Counted from the stretch's first letter, positions 52,663-61,837 are shown. The stretch is 64,000 nucleotides of DNA from Variovorax sp. V93 (GCF_041154485.1 NZ_AP028669.1:2046001-2110000), one strand, 5' to 3'. A program made the numbers and translations. Notes: generated by a model not told the origin, from the sequence alone.

Positions 52663-53787
52663 CTACTCGAGAGAGTGAAGCGGAAGGCTGATGGTGAAGA
52701 CGCAGCCTGAGCCTGGAACGTCCCGGACCGTCAATGTTCCGTTGTCCGCTTCAATGCTTTGGCGAGCGATCGAGAGCCCGAGCCCCAGACCGGCCCTGAT
52801 GTCATTGTTGGGCCTGAAAGGGATGAACATCTTTGCGGCTCCGCCTGGCGGCAGGCCTCCGCAATGGTCTTCGACATCGATGAAGACGTGTTCGCCCGAG
52901 GCGTAAGCGCTCAGGGTCACCATGGAGTTCTCCTGGGTGTACTTGAAGGCGTTCTGCAGCAGGTTGGCCAGCGCCGCATGCAGCAGATCCCGATTCGCCA
53001 GGATTGCCAGCGAGGGGTCGACGGCTCGCACCTCGAAAGCGGCGCCTTTGCGCGCCACATCGAGCCGGGCGACAAGGTCGACGTCCGCAATGAAGGATGC
53101 CACCGAGAAGAGCTGGCGTTGATCTGCCCCTTCGCCCCTTACTTCGGCCGTAGCCCTGCTGATCAACAGTCCCAGCGTGGAAAGGCTTCGCTTCAGGACC
53201 GCGCCCGTGGCGCCGCTGATGGCCATGTTGCCCAGTTCGAGCGCCCGCACCGCAAGGGTGGCCGTTCCGAGCGAGTTGCGCAGTTCGTGAACCAAAAATC
53301 CCAGCCGTTGCTTTTCGCCTGCGAGCTGCTGCACCGATATCTGGGCGTCGCGTTGAGCGCTGAATTCGGTGACGGCGTCCGCGATGGCGTTGTCCAGGCA
53401 GCGGTTCAGCGTGCGGAACTCGACCACGGCAAAGGGCGCGTCCCGCTCGAAGGCGAGGTCCGTGATCGCCTGGCAGAGATCGCCGTAGTCATGAACGACC
53501 TGATCCACGGTATAGCCGAGATTGAGCAGTTCCTTGCCGTGCGCGGTGGCGCTCACGCCGATTTCCGACAGGGCGAGCGCATCGCCCCCCGAGGGGCCCG
53601 AGATGGCGATGCTCAAATCCAATTCGTCGTCGTCTTCCGCGGCGAGCGTTCTCGTGAGCTGGTCCAGGAACATGGGCACGCCATGGGCCAGTTGCTTGTC
53701 GGTCGCCGCCCGAAGGGGGCGTTGTGCAACTTTCGCCTTGCACCTCGCAATCAGTTCGTCCCGATTGTGGAAAAGGAAGCGGTGCAT
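52663..53787 (-). CDS. Orphan sensor histidine kinase
   Basis: The 374-residue protein lacks clear TM segments, so it is soluble. Residues about 1-145 form an all-helical sensor-like domain resembling RsbRD-type modules; the H-box is FLVHELRNSLG with His167, followed by a HATPase domain with N-box NLLQNAFKYT and G-boxes DVEDHCGGLP and GLGLGLSIA. A strong AAGGAGG precedes the ATG. No response regulator lies beside it, and a phosphorelay partner must be elsewhere. Confidence 0.88.
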   Translation of the reverse strand: MHRFLFHNRDELIARCKAKVAQRPLRAATDKQLAHGVPMFLDQLTRTLAAEDDDELDLSIAISGPSGGDALALSEIGVSATAHGKELLNLGYTVDQVVHDYGDLCQAITDLAFERDAPFAVVEFRTLNRCLDNAIADAVTEFSAQRDAQISVQQLAGEKQRLGFLVHELRNSLGTATLAVRALELGNMAISGATGAVLKRSLSTLGLLISRATAEVRGEGADQRQLFSVASFIADVDLVARLDVARKGAAFEVRAVDPSLAILANRDLLHAALANLLQNAFKYTQENSMVTLSAYASGEHVFIDVEDHCGGLPPGGAAKMFIPFRPNNDIRAGLGLGLSIARQSIEADNGTLTVRDVPGSGCVFTISLPLHSLE

Positions 53788-53975
53788 GAAGACCTCCTTG
53801 GTCAGCGCACGAAGCAGCGGGGCACGCCAGCAACTCGTGCTTCGAAGGCTCGAAGGCCACTATATGCCTCCTGGGTCCGTGACGTCGAGAAAACTTCATG
53901 GGGCCCGTGCTTGTCTTTGTAGGTGCGCGGTCGTCACCAAGCATCCCACCTTCCTACAAGGAGGCTGCCAGCAAC

Positions 53976-54017
53976 ATGCGCCAATTGCCTGCATGGAGCG
54001 GCCAATTTCCCGGTTGA
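53976..54017 (+). CDS. Possible 13-residue ORF overlapping the DUF3606 start
   Basis: ATG at 53976 follows AAGGAGG (53958-53964) with an 11-nt gap and encodes 13 residues rich in Gln, Pro and Gly (MRQLPAWSGQFPG) before TGA. It lies in another frame across the DUF3606 start codon, so it could couple translation. This may be chance. Confidence 0.3.
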   Translation: MRQLPAWSGQFPG

Positions 54018-54277
54018 AGTTGATTCAGGAGCTGTCCGCCGACGAGCGGCGCTGGCAGCCCGATCCCGCAGATTGGCTCAAGGAACAAGACAACTTGGCA
54101 GGCGACAAGACCCATCCGAGCGTCCAGCACGCCCATCGCATCAATCTCAATGAAGTTTGCGAGATCAGAGACTGGACCCACGCACTCGGCGTGAGCGAGC
54201 AGGAGCTGCGAAATGCGGTCGCTGTCGTGGGCGACCGGGCGGACAGGGTGCGCGAATTCCTCACCCGACGGTATTGA
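53993..54277 (+). CDS. DUF3606 protein
   Basis: The 94-residue protein carries the DUF3606 core: RINLNEVCEIRDWTHALGVSEQELRNAVAVVGDRADRVREFL. Similar small proteins are common in Burkholderiales and rhizobia, are often stress related, and have no known biochemical role. The annotated ATG lacks its own strong ribosome site; a strong AAGGAGG 28 nt upstream serves a 13-codon overlapping ORF instead (53976-54017). Confidence 0.75.
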   Translation: MERPISRLKLIQELSADERRWQPDPADWLKEQDNLAGDKTHPSVQHAHRINLNEVCEIRDWTHALGVSEQELRNAVAVVGDRADRVREFLTRRY

Positions 54278-54288
54278 GGGGCGACCTC

Positions 54289-55200
54289 TCAGGCAGGGAC
54301 AGCCCCCGCAGGATGCGGAGTCCGGTCGCAATACTCGATCAGGAGTTCGGTGAGGACCCGTATCTTCCGTGCGGGATGCTGGCCCGGCGGCCGCACGACA
54401 TACGCCCCGGCCGGGGGTGGTGGATGGCGTGTCATGACCGGCACCAGTGCCCCGGAGGCCACGTGTTCATGGGTGAGCCAATCGGGCAGGTAGGCGATCC
54501 CGAGTCCTGCGACAGCGGCGGCGACCAGGGCCGTGCCGTTGTCGGCCTTGAAGCGCCCCTGCGGACGAACCGTGATGATCTTGTCGCCGTCCGTGAGCTG
54601 CCAGGCTTCGGTTCCCTGCATGAGGGCCTGATGGGCAAGGAGCTCCTCCGGTGTCTCGGGCGAGCCATGCGCCTTGACATAGTCCGGACTCGCGACGAGC
54701 TTCCCGTGGACCGCGCCGATGCGTCTTGCGATCAGGTTGGAGTCCTGTAAATAGCCCACCCGTATCGCGCAGTCATAACCCTCCGCGATGAGATCGACGA
54801 AGCGGTCGCTGTAGCAGGTCTGGATGTGAAGCCGAGGATGCCGTCGCGCCATTTCCGCAAGCATGGGCGCGAAGTGGGTCGGGCCCAAGGAGAACGGCGC
54901 AGCAACGCGCAAGCGGCCGCGAAGGTCGCCGGCGGGCAGGATCGCTTCCCTGGCCACGTCGATCTCGGCGCAGACCCTGGCTGCATGGTCCCGGAACGTG
55001 GCCCCGGCTTCAGTGAGAGCAGCCCCGCGGGTGGATCGCGCAAGCAGCTGGACACCGAGTTCTGCCTCAAGTCGGAAGAGACGGCGGCTGACGATCGACT
55101 TGGACACGCCGAGCCGCAGCGCCGCCGACGAAATCCCCCCGGCGTCGGCAACTTCCACGAATGTCTGCAGCTCTTCGATGTCCAACTTGGTGTTCCCCAT
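54289..55200 (-). CDS. LysR-family transcriptional regulator
   Basis: The 303-residue protein has the LysR helix-turn-helix (about 10-65; VEVADAGGISSAALRLGVSKSIVSRRLFRLE) and an effector domain (about 90-295). It belongs to the branch with the AAXRLGV-type helix seen in many proteobacterial regulators of small oxidoreductases. It is divergent from the isochorismatase-like gene, its likely target, across a 108-bp spacer holding a palindrome. Confidence 0.92.
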   Translation of the reverse strand: MGNTKLDIEELQTFVEVADAGGISSAALRLGVSKSIVSRRLFRLEAELGVQLLARSTRGAALTEAGATFRDHAARVCAEIDVAREAILPAGDLRGRLRVAAPFSLGPTHFAPMLAEMARRHPRLHIQTCYSDRFVDLIAEGYDCAIRVGYLQDSNLIARRIGAVHGKLVASPDYVKAHGSPETPEELLAHQALMQGTEAWQLTDGDKIITVRPQGRFKADNGTALVAAAVAGLGIAYLPDWLTHEHVASGALVPVMTRHPPPPAGAYVVRPPGQHPARKIRVLTELLIEYCDRTPHPAGAVPA

Positions 55201-55266
55201 TCCGCGACACAGCTCGCCGCGAAATGGTACTACCGCATCAAAAGCCGGAACAACAGAATCCTGCTT

Positions 55267-55281
55267 CGGGACAACGTCCCG
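55267..55281. promoter_or_regulatory. Candidate operator between lysR and isochorismatase genes
   Basis: Perfect CGGGAC-AAC-GTCCCG palindrome 28 bp before the isochorismatase-like start. Confidence 0.4.
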
Positions 55282-55308
55282 CTCTCAACAGCAACAAAGG
55301 ATTTATCA

Positions 55309-55962
55309 ATGACTTTTCGCAACGGCCTTGCTTCGCTTCTTCGTCCCGAAGACTCGGTACTCGTTCTTATCGACCACCAGCCCTACCAGCTTGCCAATCT
55401 GAACAGCCACGACCCGCAGGCCGTGGTCAACAACACGACCGCGCTGGCGAAGCTGGCAAAAGCCTTCAATGTTCCGACCATTCTCACCAGCGTGATCGCG
55501 GCGCGTGGTGGACTTCTGTTCAGACAGATCACCGACGTATTTCCGGACCAGGAGGTCATCGATCGCACCTGGGTGAACACCTGGCAGGACGAGAATGTGG
55601 TGAAGGTCGTCAAGGCGACCGGCCGCAAGCAGCTGATCATCGCCGGCCTGTGGACCGAGGTCTGCGTCGCCATGCCTGTCATCCAGGCCGCCGGCGAAGG
55701 CTGGGACGTGACCGTGATCACCGACGCGTCGGGCGGGATTTCGAAGGAGTCCCACGAAGTTGCCATCCAGCGAATGATCGCGGCCGGCGCGAACGTGATG
55801 ACCGTGATGGCGCTCGCTGGCGAATGGCAACGCGATTGGGCGCGCACCGAGCATGTCGAGGAGCTGACCGAGATTCTCATCCAGCACTTCAGCGGCAGCG
55901 GCATCGCCTACCTTTGGGAGCAGCAGCTGCTCAACACGCCTGTGCCTGGCAAGGCAGGATGA
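55309..55962 (+). CDS. Isochorismatase-family hydrolase (YcaC-like)
   Basis: The 217-residue alpha/beta protein has the family catalytic Asp22 (LVLIDHQPYQ) and Cys119 (GLWTEVCVAMP), with the usual GRKQLIIAG segment. The overall sequence resembles E. coli YcaC. The substrate of this branch is unknown. A good AAAGGA lies 7-8 nt before the ATG. It is probably induced through the divergent LysR regulator. Confidence 0.88.
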   Translation: MTFRNGLASLLRPEDSVLVLIDHQPYQLANLNSHDPQAVVNNTTALAKLAKAFNVPTILTSVIAARGGLLFRQITDVFPDQEVIDRTWVNTWQDENVVKVVKATGRKQLIIAGLWTEVCVAMPVIQAAGEGWDVTVITDASGGISKESHEVAIQRMIAAGANVMTVMALAGEWQRDWARTEHVEELTEILIQHFSGSGIAYLWEQQLLNTPVPGKAG

Positions 55963-55999
55963 CCTGGGCGGGAGGACCGCTCGGGTTATCCGCCGCACC

Positions 56000-56476
56000 T
56001 CAGTAAATCACCGTCACCCTCGTCGAATTGCTCCCGTCGCCATCCGCAGCAGCAGCGGCAGCCGTCCGCGGCGCGGCGCGGGCCGCGATGGCGGCCATGG
56101 CGCCGGTGGCGCTGCGCCAGGTGGGGTCGAGGCTGTCGAGGCCGTCGGCGGTGGTGCCGGCGACCGTGAAGGTGGTCTCGCCGATCTTGTCGAACTGGTA
56201 CTCGCGGCCCTTGATGAGCACCGACTTCATGTTGGTCCAGACGCGGTATTCGTGGCCGCCATTGACCGGCGTGACCTGGAGCACCTTGAAGGTCGGGAGG
56301 ACGATCATCGTCACGTTGAACCGCGCCGTGGCGCCGTGTGGGCTGTGCGTCGGCTCCGCGGAGCCGAGTCGCAGCGGCAACAGCAGCATCATGCCGACGG
56401 CGGCCGCCGCGCGGGCCGCGCGCGGTGGAAGCGGCGGGCCGGCCGAACCCGCACGGGACAACATGTTTCCGGACAT
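56000..56476 (-). CDS. Uncharacterised secreted protein, last gene of the fimbrial operon
   Basis: The 158-residue product starts at an ATG with AGGAGG only 4 nt upstream. It has a possible signal peptide (leucine-rich segment about residues 23-37, cleavage near Gly-Ser-Ala), a conserved-looking middle (RFNVTMIVLPTFKVLQV, KSVLIKGREYQFDKIG) and an alanine-rich C-terminus ending in Arg-Val-Thr-Val-Ile-Tyr, which recalls the SCPU subunit end (VTVTY/VQVNY). It follows the fimbrial adhesin gene by 135 bp on the same strand. It matches no family I can name. Confidence 0.7.
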   Translation of the reverse strand: MSGNMLSRAGSAGPPLPPRAARAAAAVGMMLLLPLRLGSAEPTHSPHGATARFNVTMIVLPTFKVLQVTPVNGGHEYRVWTNMKSVLIKGREYQFDKIGETTFTVAGTTADGLDSLDPTWRSATGAMAAIAARAAPRTAAAAAADGDGSNSTRVTVIY

Positions 56477-56610
56477 GGGACCTCCTCTCGTCGCAACCTC
56501 GGTGGAGGGCATCGCATCGATGCCCCAACCTGGGTTATCGGCAGAGTAGCCGGAAAATTAAGAGCCGTCGCGCAATTTATCGACGATGCCCGCTGGCCCC
56601 CGCCGCAGGC

Positions 56611-57618
56611 TCAGTAGGTCACGGTGACCGTCACGGTGTCCCGGTAGCTGTCCGGCCGCACGTTGAGGCTGCTGCCAAGGACCCGGCCATACACGGTCAG
56701 CGCCTGGGCCAAGCCGTTGCCGGTGCTCGCGACGGTGTTGGTGTCTATCACGTTGCCCCATGGCGCCGTGCGGGCCGCATTGCTGTAGAGCCGGTAGGGC
56801 ACCGTGTCCGTGTTGCCCGGCACACCCCCCGTCGGCGTCATCGCCCCGGCGCCCGTCGTCGATCCGTTGGATGGCGACAGCGCGACCTTGTAGGCGGTCG
56901 CCGTCGTGCAGGTGACGTTGACCGTGCTTGTCTGGTCGGCGTTGGCCGCGCCCGGCAGGCCGTCGATGCTGCCGAAGTTCAGCGGGTCGGCCGTCACCAG
57001 GCAGCTCTTGGGGATGGTTGCGCTGACCACGAAGGGAAAGTTGTCCGACGCCCCGGTGTTGCAGTTCGTCGGCATGGAGTTCGCGCTCGACGAGAGCGTG
57101 ATCGAGGTGTGGATCCCGCCAAAGCTGTCCTGGTAGGAGCCTGGAGGGACCGTGCCCTGGAGCGCAAGCAGTTCGCCGCGCATGGTGGCGCTTCCCGGCA
57201 CGCTCGTCCGGCGGGCAATGGTGAGCGTCGCCACAAAGGGACTCGGCACCAACGCATTGCCGTTCGAACCCCAGATCGTGTTGCTGGTCCCTTGGTAGAG
57301 CTGGAACTTCAAGCTGTTTGTGCCGCTCTTCATCACGCGCGGATTGAAGTTCGTCAGGCCCTCGTCGCCGTCGCCAATGTTGAAGCAGGCCCTGACGAAC
57401 ACGGTGTTGTTGCCGCTGTTGGTGCAGGTGTAGTCCAGCGTGGCGGTGGTGGATGGGGGCGTGCTCCCGTCGACCAGCTCGACCGTGCCAAAGGCCACGT
57501 TCGACATGCTCGCGGTGCAGCTGACTTGCGCCTGCGCGCTGCCCACCGGCAGCCACCACAGCAACATGCAGAACAGCGGCAGGCGCAGCGCCCCCAAGGT
57601 GCGAGTCAAAAAGCTCAT
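56611..57618 (-). CDS. Spore coat U (SCPU) tip-type fimbrial subunit, two domains
   Basis: The 335-residue protein has a signal peptide (cleavage after Ala-Gln-Ala) and two SCPU domains: residues about 25-170 (SMSNVAFGTVELVDGSTPPSTT start) and about 180-335 (LVTADPLNFGSIDGLPGAANADQTSTVNVTC, ending VTVTVTY). A two-domain subunit at the distal end of the operon is the expected tip adhesin of archaic (Csu/sigma) fimbriae. Its start overlaps the usher stop by 4 bp. Confidence 0.88.
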   Translation of the reverse strand: MSFLTRTLGALRLPLFCMLLWWLPVGSAQAQVSCTASMSNVAFGTVELVDGSTPPSTTATLDYTCTNSGNNTVFVRACFNIGDGDEGLTNFNPRVMKSGTNSLKFQLYQGTSNTIWGSNGNALVPSPFVATLTIARRTSVPGSATMRGELLALQGTVPPGSYQDSFGGIHTSITLSSSANSMPTNCNTGASDNFPFVVSATIPKSCLVTADPLNFGSIDGLPGAANADQTSTVNVTCTTATAYKVALSPSNGSTTGAGAMTPTGGVPGNTDTVPYRLYSNAARTAPWGNVIDTNTVASTGNGLAQALTVYGRVLGSSLNVRPDSYRDTVTVTVTY

Positions 57619-60026
57619 GGCGTCTTGGCCTCCCTGATGCAGCGCAGCGGCCCGATCTGCGGAATCCCGGCGCCATCCTTGCGATAGTCGAAGCTCGCGC
57701 GGCAGCGGCCACCGCCCGGCGTCTGCACCTCGAGCGTGTTGCGCGGCTGCAGCGACTCCAGGTACACCGCGCCGTCAAAGCCTACCAGCGCCGGCTCGCC
57801 GGTGCTGCCGTTCACGCGCACCCGGCTGCCCAGCGGCAGCGGCTTGCCCGCCTCGTCCGCCAGCAGCAGCGCCGCCGCATTCACGGGCGTGATGCCAAAG
57901 CGCACCAGCGTGCCGGCGCGGTCGCTCGGCGTGGCCACCGTCTTCACGCGCTCGATCCGCACGTCGGCCGGCAGCTGCATCGGGTCGATCGACAGCTGGT
58001 TGTTCTGGTAGGCGCGCAGCGGCGCCACCAGCAGCATGCCGTGGCCGTCCGTGGTGCCGATGTCGCGGTTCTCCAGGCGCACCGGCACGCCGGCAATGCC
58101 GTCGGTGGAGACCACCGCAAAGGCATCATCGATGCGCCGCGCCGCAAAGGGCTGGCCGCCCATGAAAGCGATCGAGCCGGTGGCGCCCGCGTAGGCATAG
58201 CGGCTGTCGCCCAGCACGCTGATGCCCGCCATCGCGCGCCCGTAGCGGCCCAGGTAGTCGATCTCGGCCTGGCCGCCGTTCTGGCCGCCGCCCTGGCGCA
58301 GGCCCGCGCGCCAGCCGATGCCGCCTTCGCCCGGAATCGAGCTTTGCGCGTCGGCCGAGAAAGTGGTGCGGTCGCCGTCGCGCTGCACGCCGGTGCTGGC
58401 CGTGATCTTGCCGTCCAGCGCCCAGGTGAAGCCCACGTACAGGCTGCGTTCGCGCCGGTTGTCCAGGTTCTGGTTGAGGCTCACGTTCACCGAGGCGCCG
58501 CGGCCAATCGCGCTGAACCAGTAGACGCTGGCCAGACGCGTCGGCTGCTGCGCCGGATAGCGCAGATACAGGTAGCTGAGGCCAAAGCTGCCGAAGCTCC
58601 CCGTGGTGTAGCCGATCGATGCGCGGCCCGATCCGCGCGGCGGCGCACTGCCGTACAGCGACGCCACGTCGCGGTACTCGCCATGAGTGCGCGTACCCTC
58701 GACCGCAAAGTTGAAGTGGTTGTCGCGCCAGCTGTAGCCCAGGTTGACCAGCGAACCTTGCTCCGAGCGGTAGCTGCTGCGCGCCACCGCGCCCGCCAGC
58801 ACGCCGCTCTGGCCGAGCAGCCAGGCACCGCCCACGCCGGCCTTGACCAGTCCCTTGGTGGCTTCGCCATGCGCTTCCATCGTGAAGCTGTTGTTCACGC
58901 CATAGCGCCAGGTGCCGCTGGCCGCCGGATCGCTGCCATATTGGAACGAGCGCAGGCCGTAGTCCTTGCGCACCATGCCCAGGTCCACCGACCAGTCCGA
59001 CAGGCCCGCCTCCAGCAGCCGCTGCGTGTCGTACAAAGAAAAATCGAGCGTCGTCGCGCGCCCGAAGGCATCGGTCAACACCACCTGCGCATTGCCTGCG
59101 CCGTTGATGCTCGGCACCGTCTTCAGCTGGAACGGCCCGGCCGGCACCTGGCCCGTGTACTGCCGCAAGCCGTTGATGTACAGCTCCACCTGCGAAGGCA
59201 GCGCGGCCGCTCCCAGGAAGGCCGGCAGCGGCGTGGTCGTGCGATAGGGCTGCAGCGCAAAGTTGCGCGACAGCTGGATGCCGCCGATGCGCGTGGAGCG
59301 CGACCACGGCAGCGAGGCCGTGGTGGTGTCGCCCACGCGAAGCGTCAGCATGTCTTCGGGGAACGAGGTGCTCAGCGTGGTGTCCAGCCGCACCGAGTCG
59401 TGCGTCCAGCCCTCGCCCGGAAGGCGGGCCGAGCGCGACATCATCGTGTTGCTGAGCACCGTGCTTCCGGTGAACGCGCGCAGCTCGGTCAGCGCGTTCA
59501 GGCTCGACGTATTGCCGCGCCCCTGCGTGCCATACAGGTCGTAGTTGAGCAGCAGGCCGGGCGAAGCACTGGCCTTGGGCACGATCACCGCCGACGTGTC
59601 GACCACCGTGGTGGGCAGGCGCAGCACCTCGGCCGAGGCATTGATTTCAACGCTCTGCGTTGCGGCGTCGTACTTGATCTGCAAGCCCGGAAGGCTCTTG
59701 AGCCGTACCGGATCCGACACGCCCGGCGGCAGCACGAAGCCCAGCTGCCGCAGCGTGGCGGCACTGGCCCACAGCTCCTGGCCGCGCAGGCCAAAGTGCA
59801 CCAGCCCCTGCGGGTTGCCGTTGAGGCTCAGGTCCAGATAAAGGTCGCTGCCGGTGGGGCCGGCCAGCTCGCCCTCCGCGGGCGCGACCAAAGATGCGCT
59901 CGAGCCGGCTGCGGCATTCTCAGCCTGGGCGGCAAAAGACATCAGGCCGGAAAGAAGCAGCAGTGGCAGCAGGCGCTCAGCGGGCGCGTGGGAGCGGCGG
60001 GATTTTTTCCTGCGTCGCGTTGCCAT
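57615..60026 (-). CDS. Outer-membrane usher of archaic chaperone-usher fimbriae
   Basis: The 803-residue protein has a signal peptide (after a Lys/Arg-rich start), an N-terminal periplasmic domain (about 50-170), a 24-strand beta-barrel with a plug region and C-terminal domains (about 640-803, with GKPLPLGSRVRVNGSTGEPALVG). It matches CsuD-type ushers of the archaic group. It secretes and assembles the SCPU subunits. The start overlaps the chaperone gene end, fitting one operon. Confidence 0.93.
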   Translation of the reverse strand: MATRRRKKSRRSHAPAERLLPLLLLSGLMSFAAQAENAAAGSSASLVAPAEGELAGPTGSDLYLDLSLNGNPQGLVHFGLRGQELWASAATLRQLGFVLPPGVSDPVRLKSLPGLQIKYDAATQSVEINASAEVLRLPTTVVDTSAVIVPKASASPGLLLNYDLYGTQGRGNTSSLNALTELRAFTGSTVLSNTMMSRSARLPGEGWTHDSVRLDTTLSTSFPEDMLTLRVGDTTTASLPWSRSTRIGGIQLSRNFALQPYRTTTPLPAFLGAAALPSQVELYINGLRQYTGQVPAGPFQLKTVPSINGAGNAQVVLTDAFGRATTLDFSLYDTQRLLEAGLSDWSVDLGMVRKDYGLRSFQYGSDPAASGTWRYGVNNSFTMEAHGEATKGLVKAGVGGAWLLGQSGVLAGAVARSSYRSEQGSLVNLGYSWRDNHFNFAVEGTRTHGEYRDVASLYGSAPPRGSGRASIGYTTGSFGSFGLSYLYLRYPAQQPTRLASVYWFSAIGRGASVNVSLNQNLDNRRERSLYVGFTWALDGKITASTGVQRDGDRTTFSADAQSSIPGEGGIGWRAGLRQGGGQNGGQAEIDYLGRYGRAMAGISVLGDSRYAYAGATGSIAFMGGQPFAARRIDDAFAVVSTDGIAGVPVRLENRDIGTTDGHGMLLVAPLRAYQNNQLSIDPMQLPADVRIERVKTVATPSDRAGTLVRFGITPVNAAALLLADEAGKPLPLGSRVRVNGSTGEPALVGFDGAVYLESLQPRNTLEVQTPGGGRCRASFDYRKDGAGIPQIGPLRCIREAKTP

Positions 60027-60705
60027 TGATCTTCGTTTCCAGGATGCCGCCGAGGGCAAAAGCCTCCGCGGAAGTCTTCAGTGGCCAACGCATGCGCGCA
60101 CCCGGCAAAACATAGCCCAGCAGGCCGGCATGCACCGGCGTGCGGCGGCCCACCGTATCGAGAAATTCCACATCGGCAAGCTGCGCATGCACGCCGCCGG
60201 TGTTGGCCACTTCGAGCACGGCCTGGCCTTCTTCGCGGCGCAGCGACCATGCAAGCTGCGGCTCGGACGACTGCGCGCCCGCCGCTGCAATGAAGATCGG
60301 CACCGAATAGCGCAGCACCAGCTGCAGGCCCTTCTTTTCCTTCATCTCCACCGGCAGCTCGTCGATCACGACCCGGTACGAACCTTCGACCGTGCCGGCC
60401 GGAACGCCCGTGCGAATCACGCGGATCAGCTGCCGGTCCGACGCGGCCAGCTGCACCATCGGCGGACTGACCAGCAGTTCGCGCGAGGGCGTCAGCTTCT
60501 CGGTGCCGTTCTCCTGCGCCCAGTGATAGACGCGCACCTGCGCGTGCACCACCGTATCGCCCGTGTTGCTGAGCCAAAGGCCTTCGGCGTTTTGCGTGGC
60601 CTGCAGCGTCAGCGTGACCGGAGACACCTGCAGCCCGCTGGCCGATGCAACCGCCTGCACCAAGGCAAGCGCGAGAACAGCGGTATGGCGAAGCAGGCGG
60701 CGCAT
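59977..60705 (-). CDS. Periplasmic fimbrial chaperone (archaic, CsuC-type)
   Basis: The 242-residue protein has a signal peptide (cleavage near Val-Ala-Ser-Ala) and two immunoglobulin-like domains. The first strand LQVSPVTLTLQATQNAEGLWLSNTGD and the RQLIRVIRTGVPAG loop are typical of archaic chaperones. It holds SCPU subunits by donor-strand complementation before the usher. It starts 22 bp after the major subunit stop and overlaps the usher start. Confidence 0.92.
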   Translation of the reverse strand: MRRLLRHTAVLALALVQAVASASGLQVSPVTLTLQATQNAEGLWLSNTGDTVVHAQVRVYHWAQENGTEKLTPSRELLVSPPMVQLAASDRQLIRVIRTGVPAGTVEGSYRVVIDELPVEMKEKKGLQLVLRYSVPIFIAAAGAQSSEPQLAWSLRREEGQAVLEVANTGGVHAQLADVEFLDTVGRRTPVHAGLLGYVLPGARMRWPLKTSAEAFALGGILETKINGNATQEKIPPLPRAR

Positions 60706-60727
60706 GGGCAATCGATCGATCAATCGA

Positions 60728-61234
60728 TCAGTAGTTGACCTGGACCGTCACCGTGTCCGAGTAGGCGCCAGGCGTCACGTTGGCGCTGGCCACCGTGGCG
60801 TACACGGGAATCGTCTGTGCCGCGCCGGTGCCGGTGCCGGCCACGCCGTTGCCCACTGCCGTGGAAGTGGCCGTGCTGCCCCAGACGGCGCCGGTGGCGC
60901 TCACCGAGCGGAGCTGGTAGGCCACCGTGTCCGAACCGGTCGCGGGGCTCATCACGCCGGCGCCGGTGGTGCTGTTGTTCGAAGGCAGCAGGCCGATGTT
61001 GTAAGGCGTGGTCTTGGAGCAGGTCACGCTGATGTTGCTGTTGCCGCTCAGGTTGGTGGCAGAGGAATCGACCGTACCGAAGTCGATCTTCGAGCCGGCG
61101 CCCGCCACAACCGAGCAGGCCTTGGCGACAGTGATCAGAACCTGGAACGTGGCCGTGGCCGGGCTCGTGGCTGCCAGGACAGCGCTGGTGGTGACTGCAA
61201 GGGTGGCTGCAACGATGAGGGAGAGTTTTTTCAT
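60728..61234 (-). CDS. Major fimbrial subunit, SCPU domain
   Basis: The 168-residue protein has a signal peptide (MKKLSLIVAATLAV..., cleavage after Ala-Val-Leu-Ala) and one SCPU domain with two likely disulfide cysteines (ACSVVAGAGSKIDFGTV and SVTCSKTTPYN) and the terminal strand DTVTVQVNY. It is first in the operon, so it is probably the abundant pilin. GGAG sits 7 nt upstream of the ATG at 61234. Confidence 0.9.
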   Translation of the reverse strand: MKKLSLIVAATLAVTTSAVLAATSPATATFQVLITVAKACSVVAGAGSKIDFGTVDSSATNLSGNSNISVTCSKTTPYNIGLLPSNNSTTGAGVMSPATGSDTVAYQLRSVSATGAVWGSTATSTAVGNGVAGTGTGAAQTIPVYATVASANVTPGAYSDTVTVQVNY

Positions 61235-61837
61235 GGTGAACGCCGACTGGTTAAAAAAATGTTGGAAGAGGGGGGTTGAGAAACGCGGAACCTGCCGTGG
61301 CAAAGTAACAAAATAGTTCTCAGTATGGAATTATTGATACTTTAGTTTCAAAAAGTCAACTGACGCGCTCCAACTCGTCGCGCGGTGGTGACACGCTTTG
61401 AGGTTTCCCGGGGGGTACCCAATCTGCCGACGCAGGGGCTACCCCGCCGCTTGGCAAATGGATGTTTTGGCTCGAAGGCGCCTCGGTACAGGGGCAAGAG
61501 CTCCGGTACGTGCCGCATTCCTTCTGGCTGTCAAACCCGCCCAGAAGGCGGGGTGTGCAGAAGCAATCGGCACAGGCAGGGCCGGCAATCGTTTTCGAGT
61601 GCCGACGCCTGTTCCGCTGGGACCAATGTCGCTTCTGACTTACAAAATGTAGCCCGAAGTACCTGTTGTCACAGACGGGTGCTCACATTTTAAAAGCAGT
61701 TTTGCCAACTCCGTCACGGATTTCCGTGGGGAAAAGGCCTGGCAGCGGCTGAGCGTGCCGTCATGAGGGGCATCCCGCGATGATGCGAAGAAACAACAGT
61801 TACCCGCCCCGCCCCGAGCAGGTCAGGGCGGCCGGCC

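Noticed and set aside
60711..60730. ATCGATC tandem repeat between the major subunit and chaperone genes
   Set aside because: It is only 20 bp, lies across the stop and spacer of two genes, and has no sign of a mobile-element end.
61380..61800. Possible cyclic-di-GMP riboswitch or ncRNA between fimbrial and EPS loci
   Set aside because: The GEMM core sequences are absent on both strands, and only short unconnected hairpins are seen.
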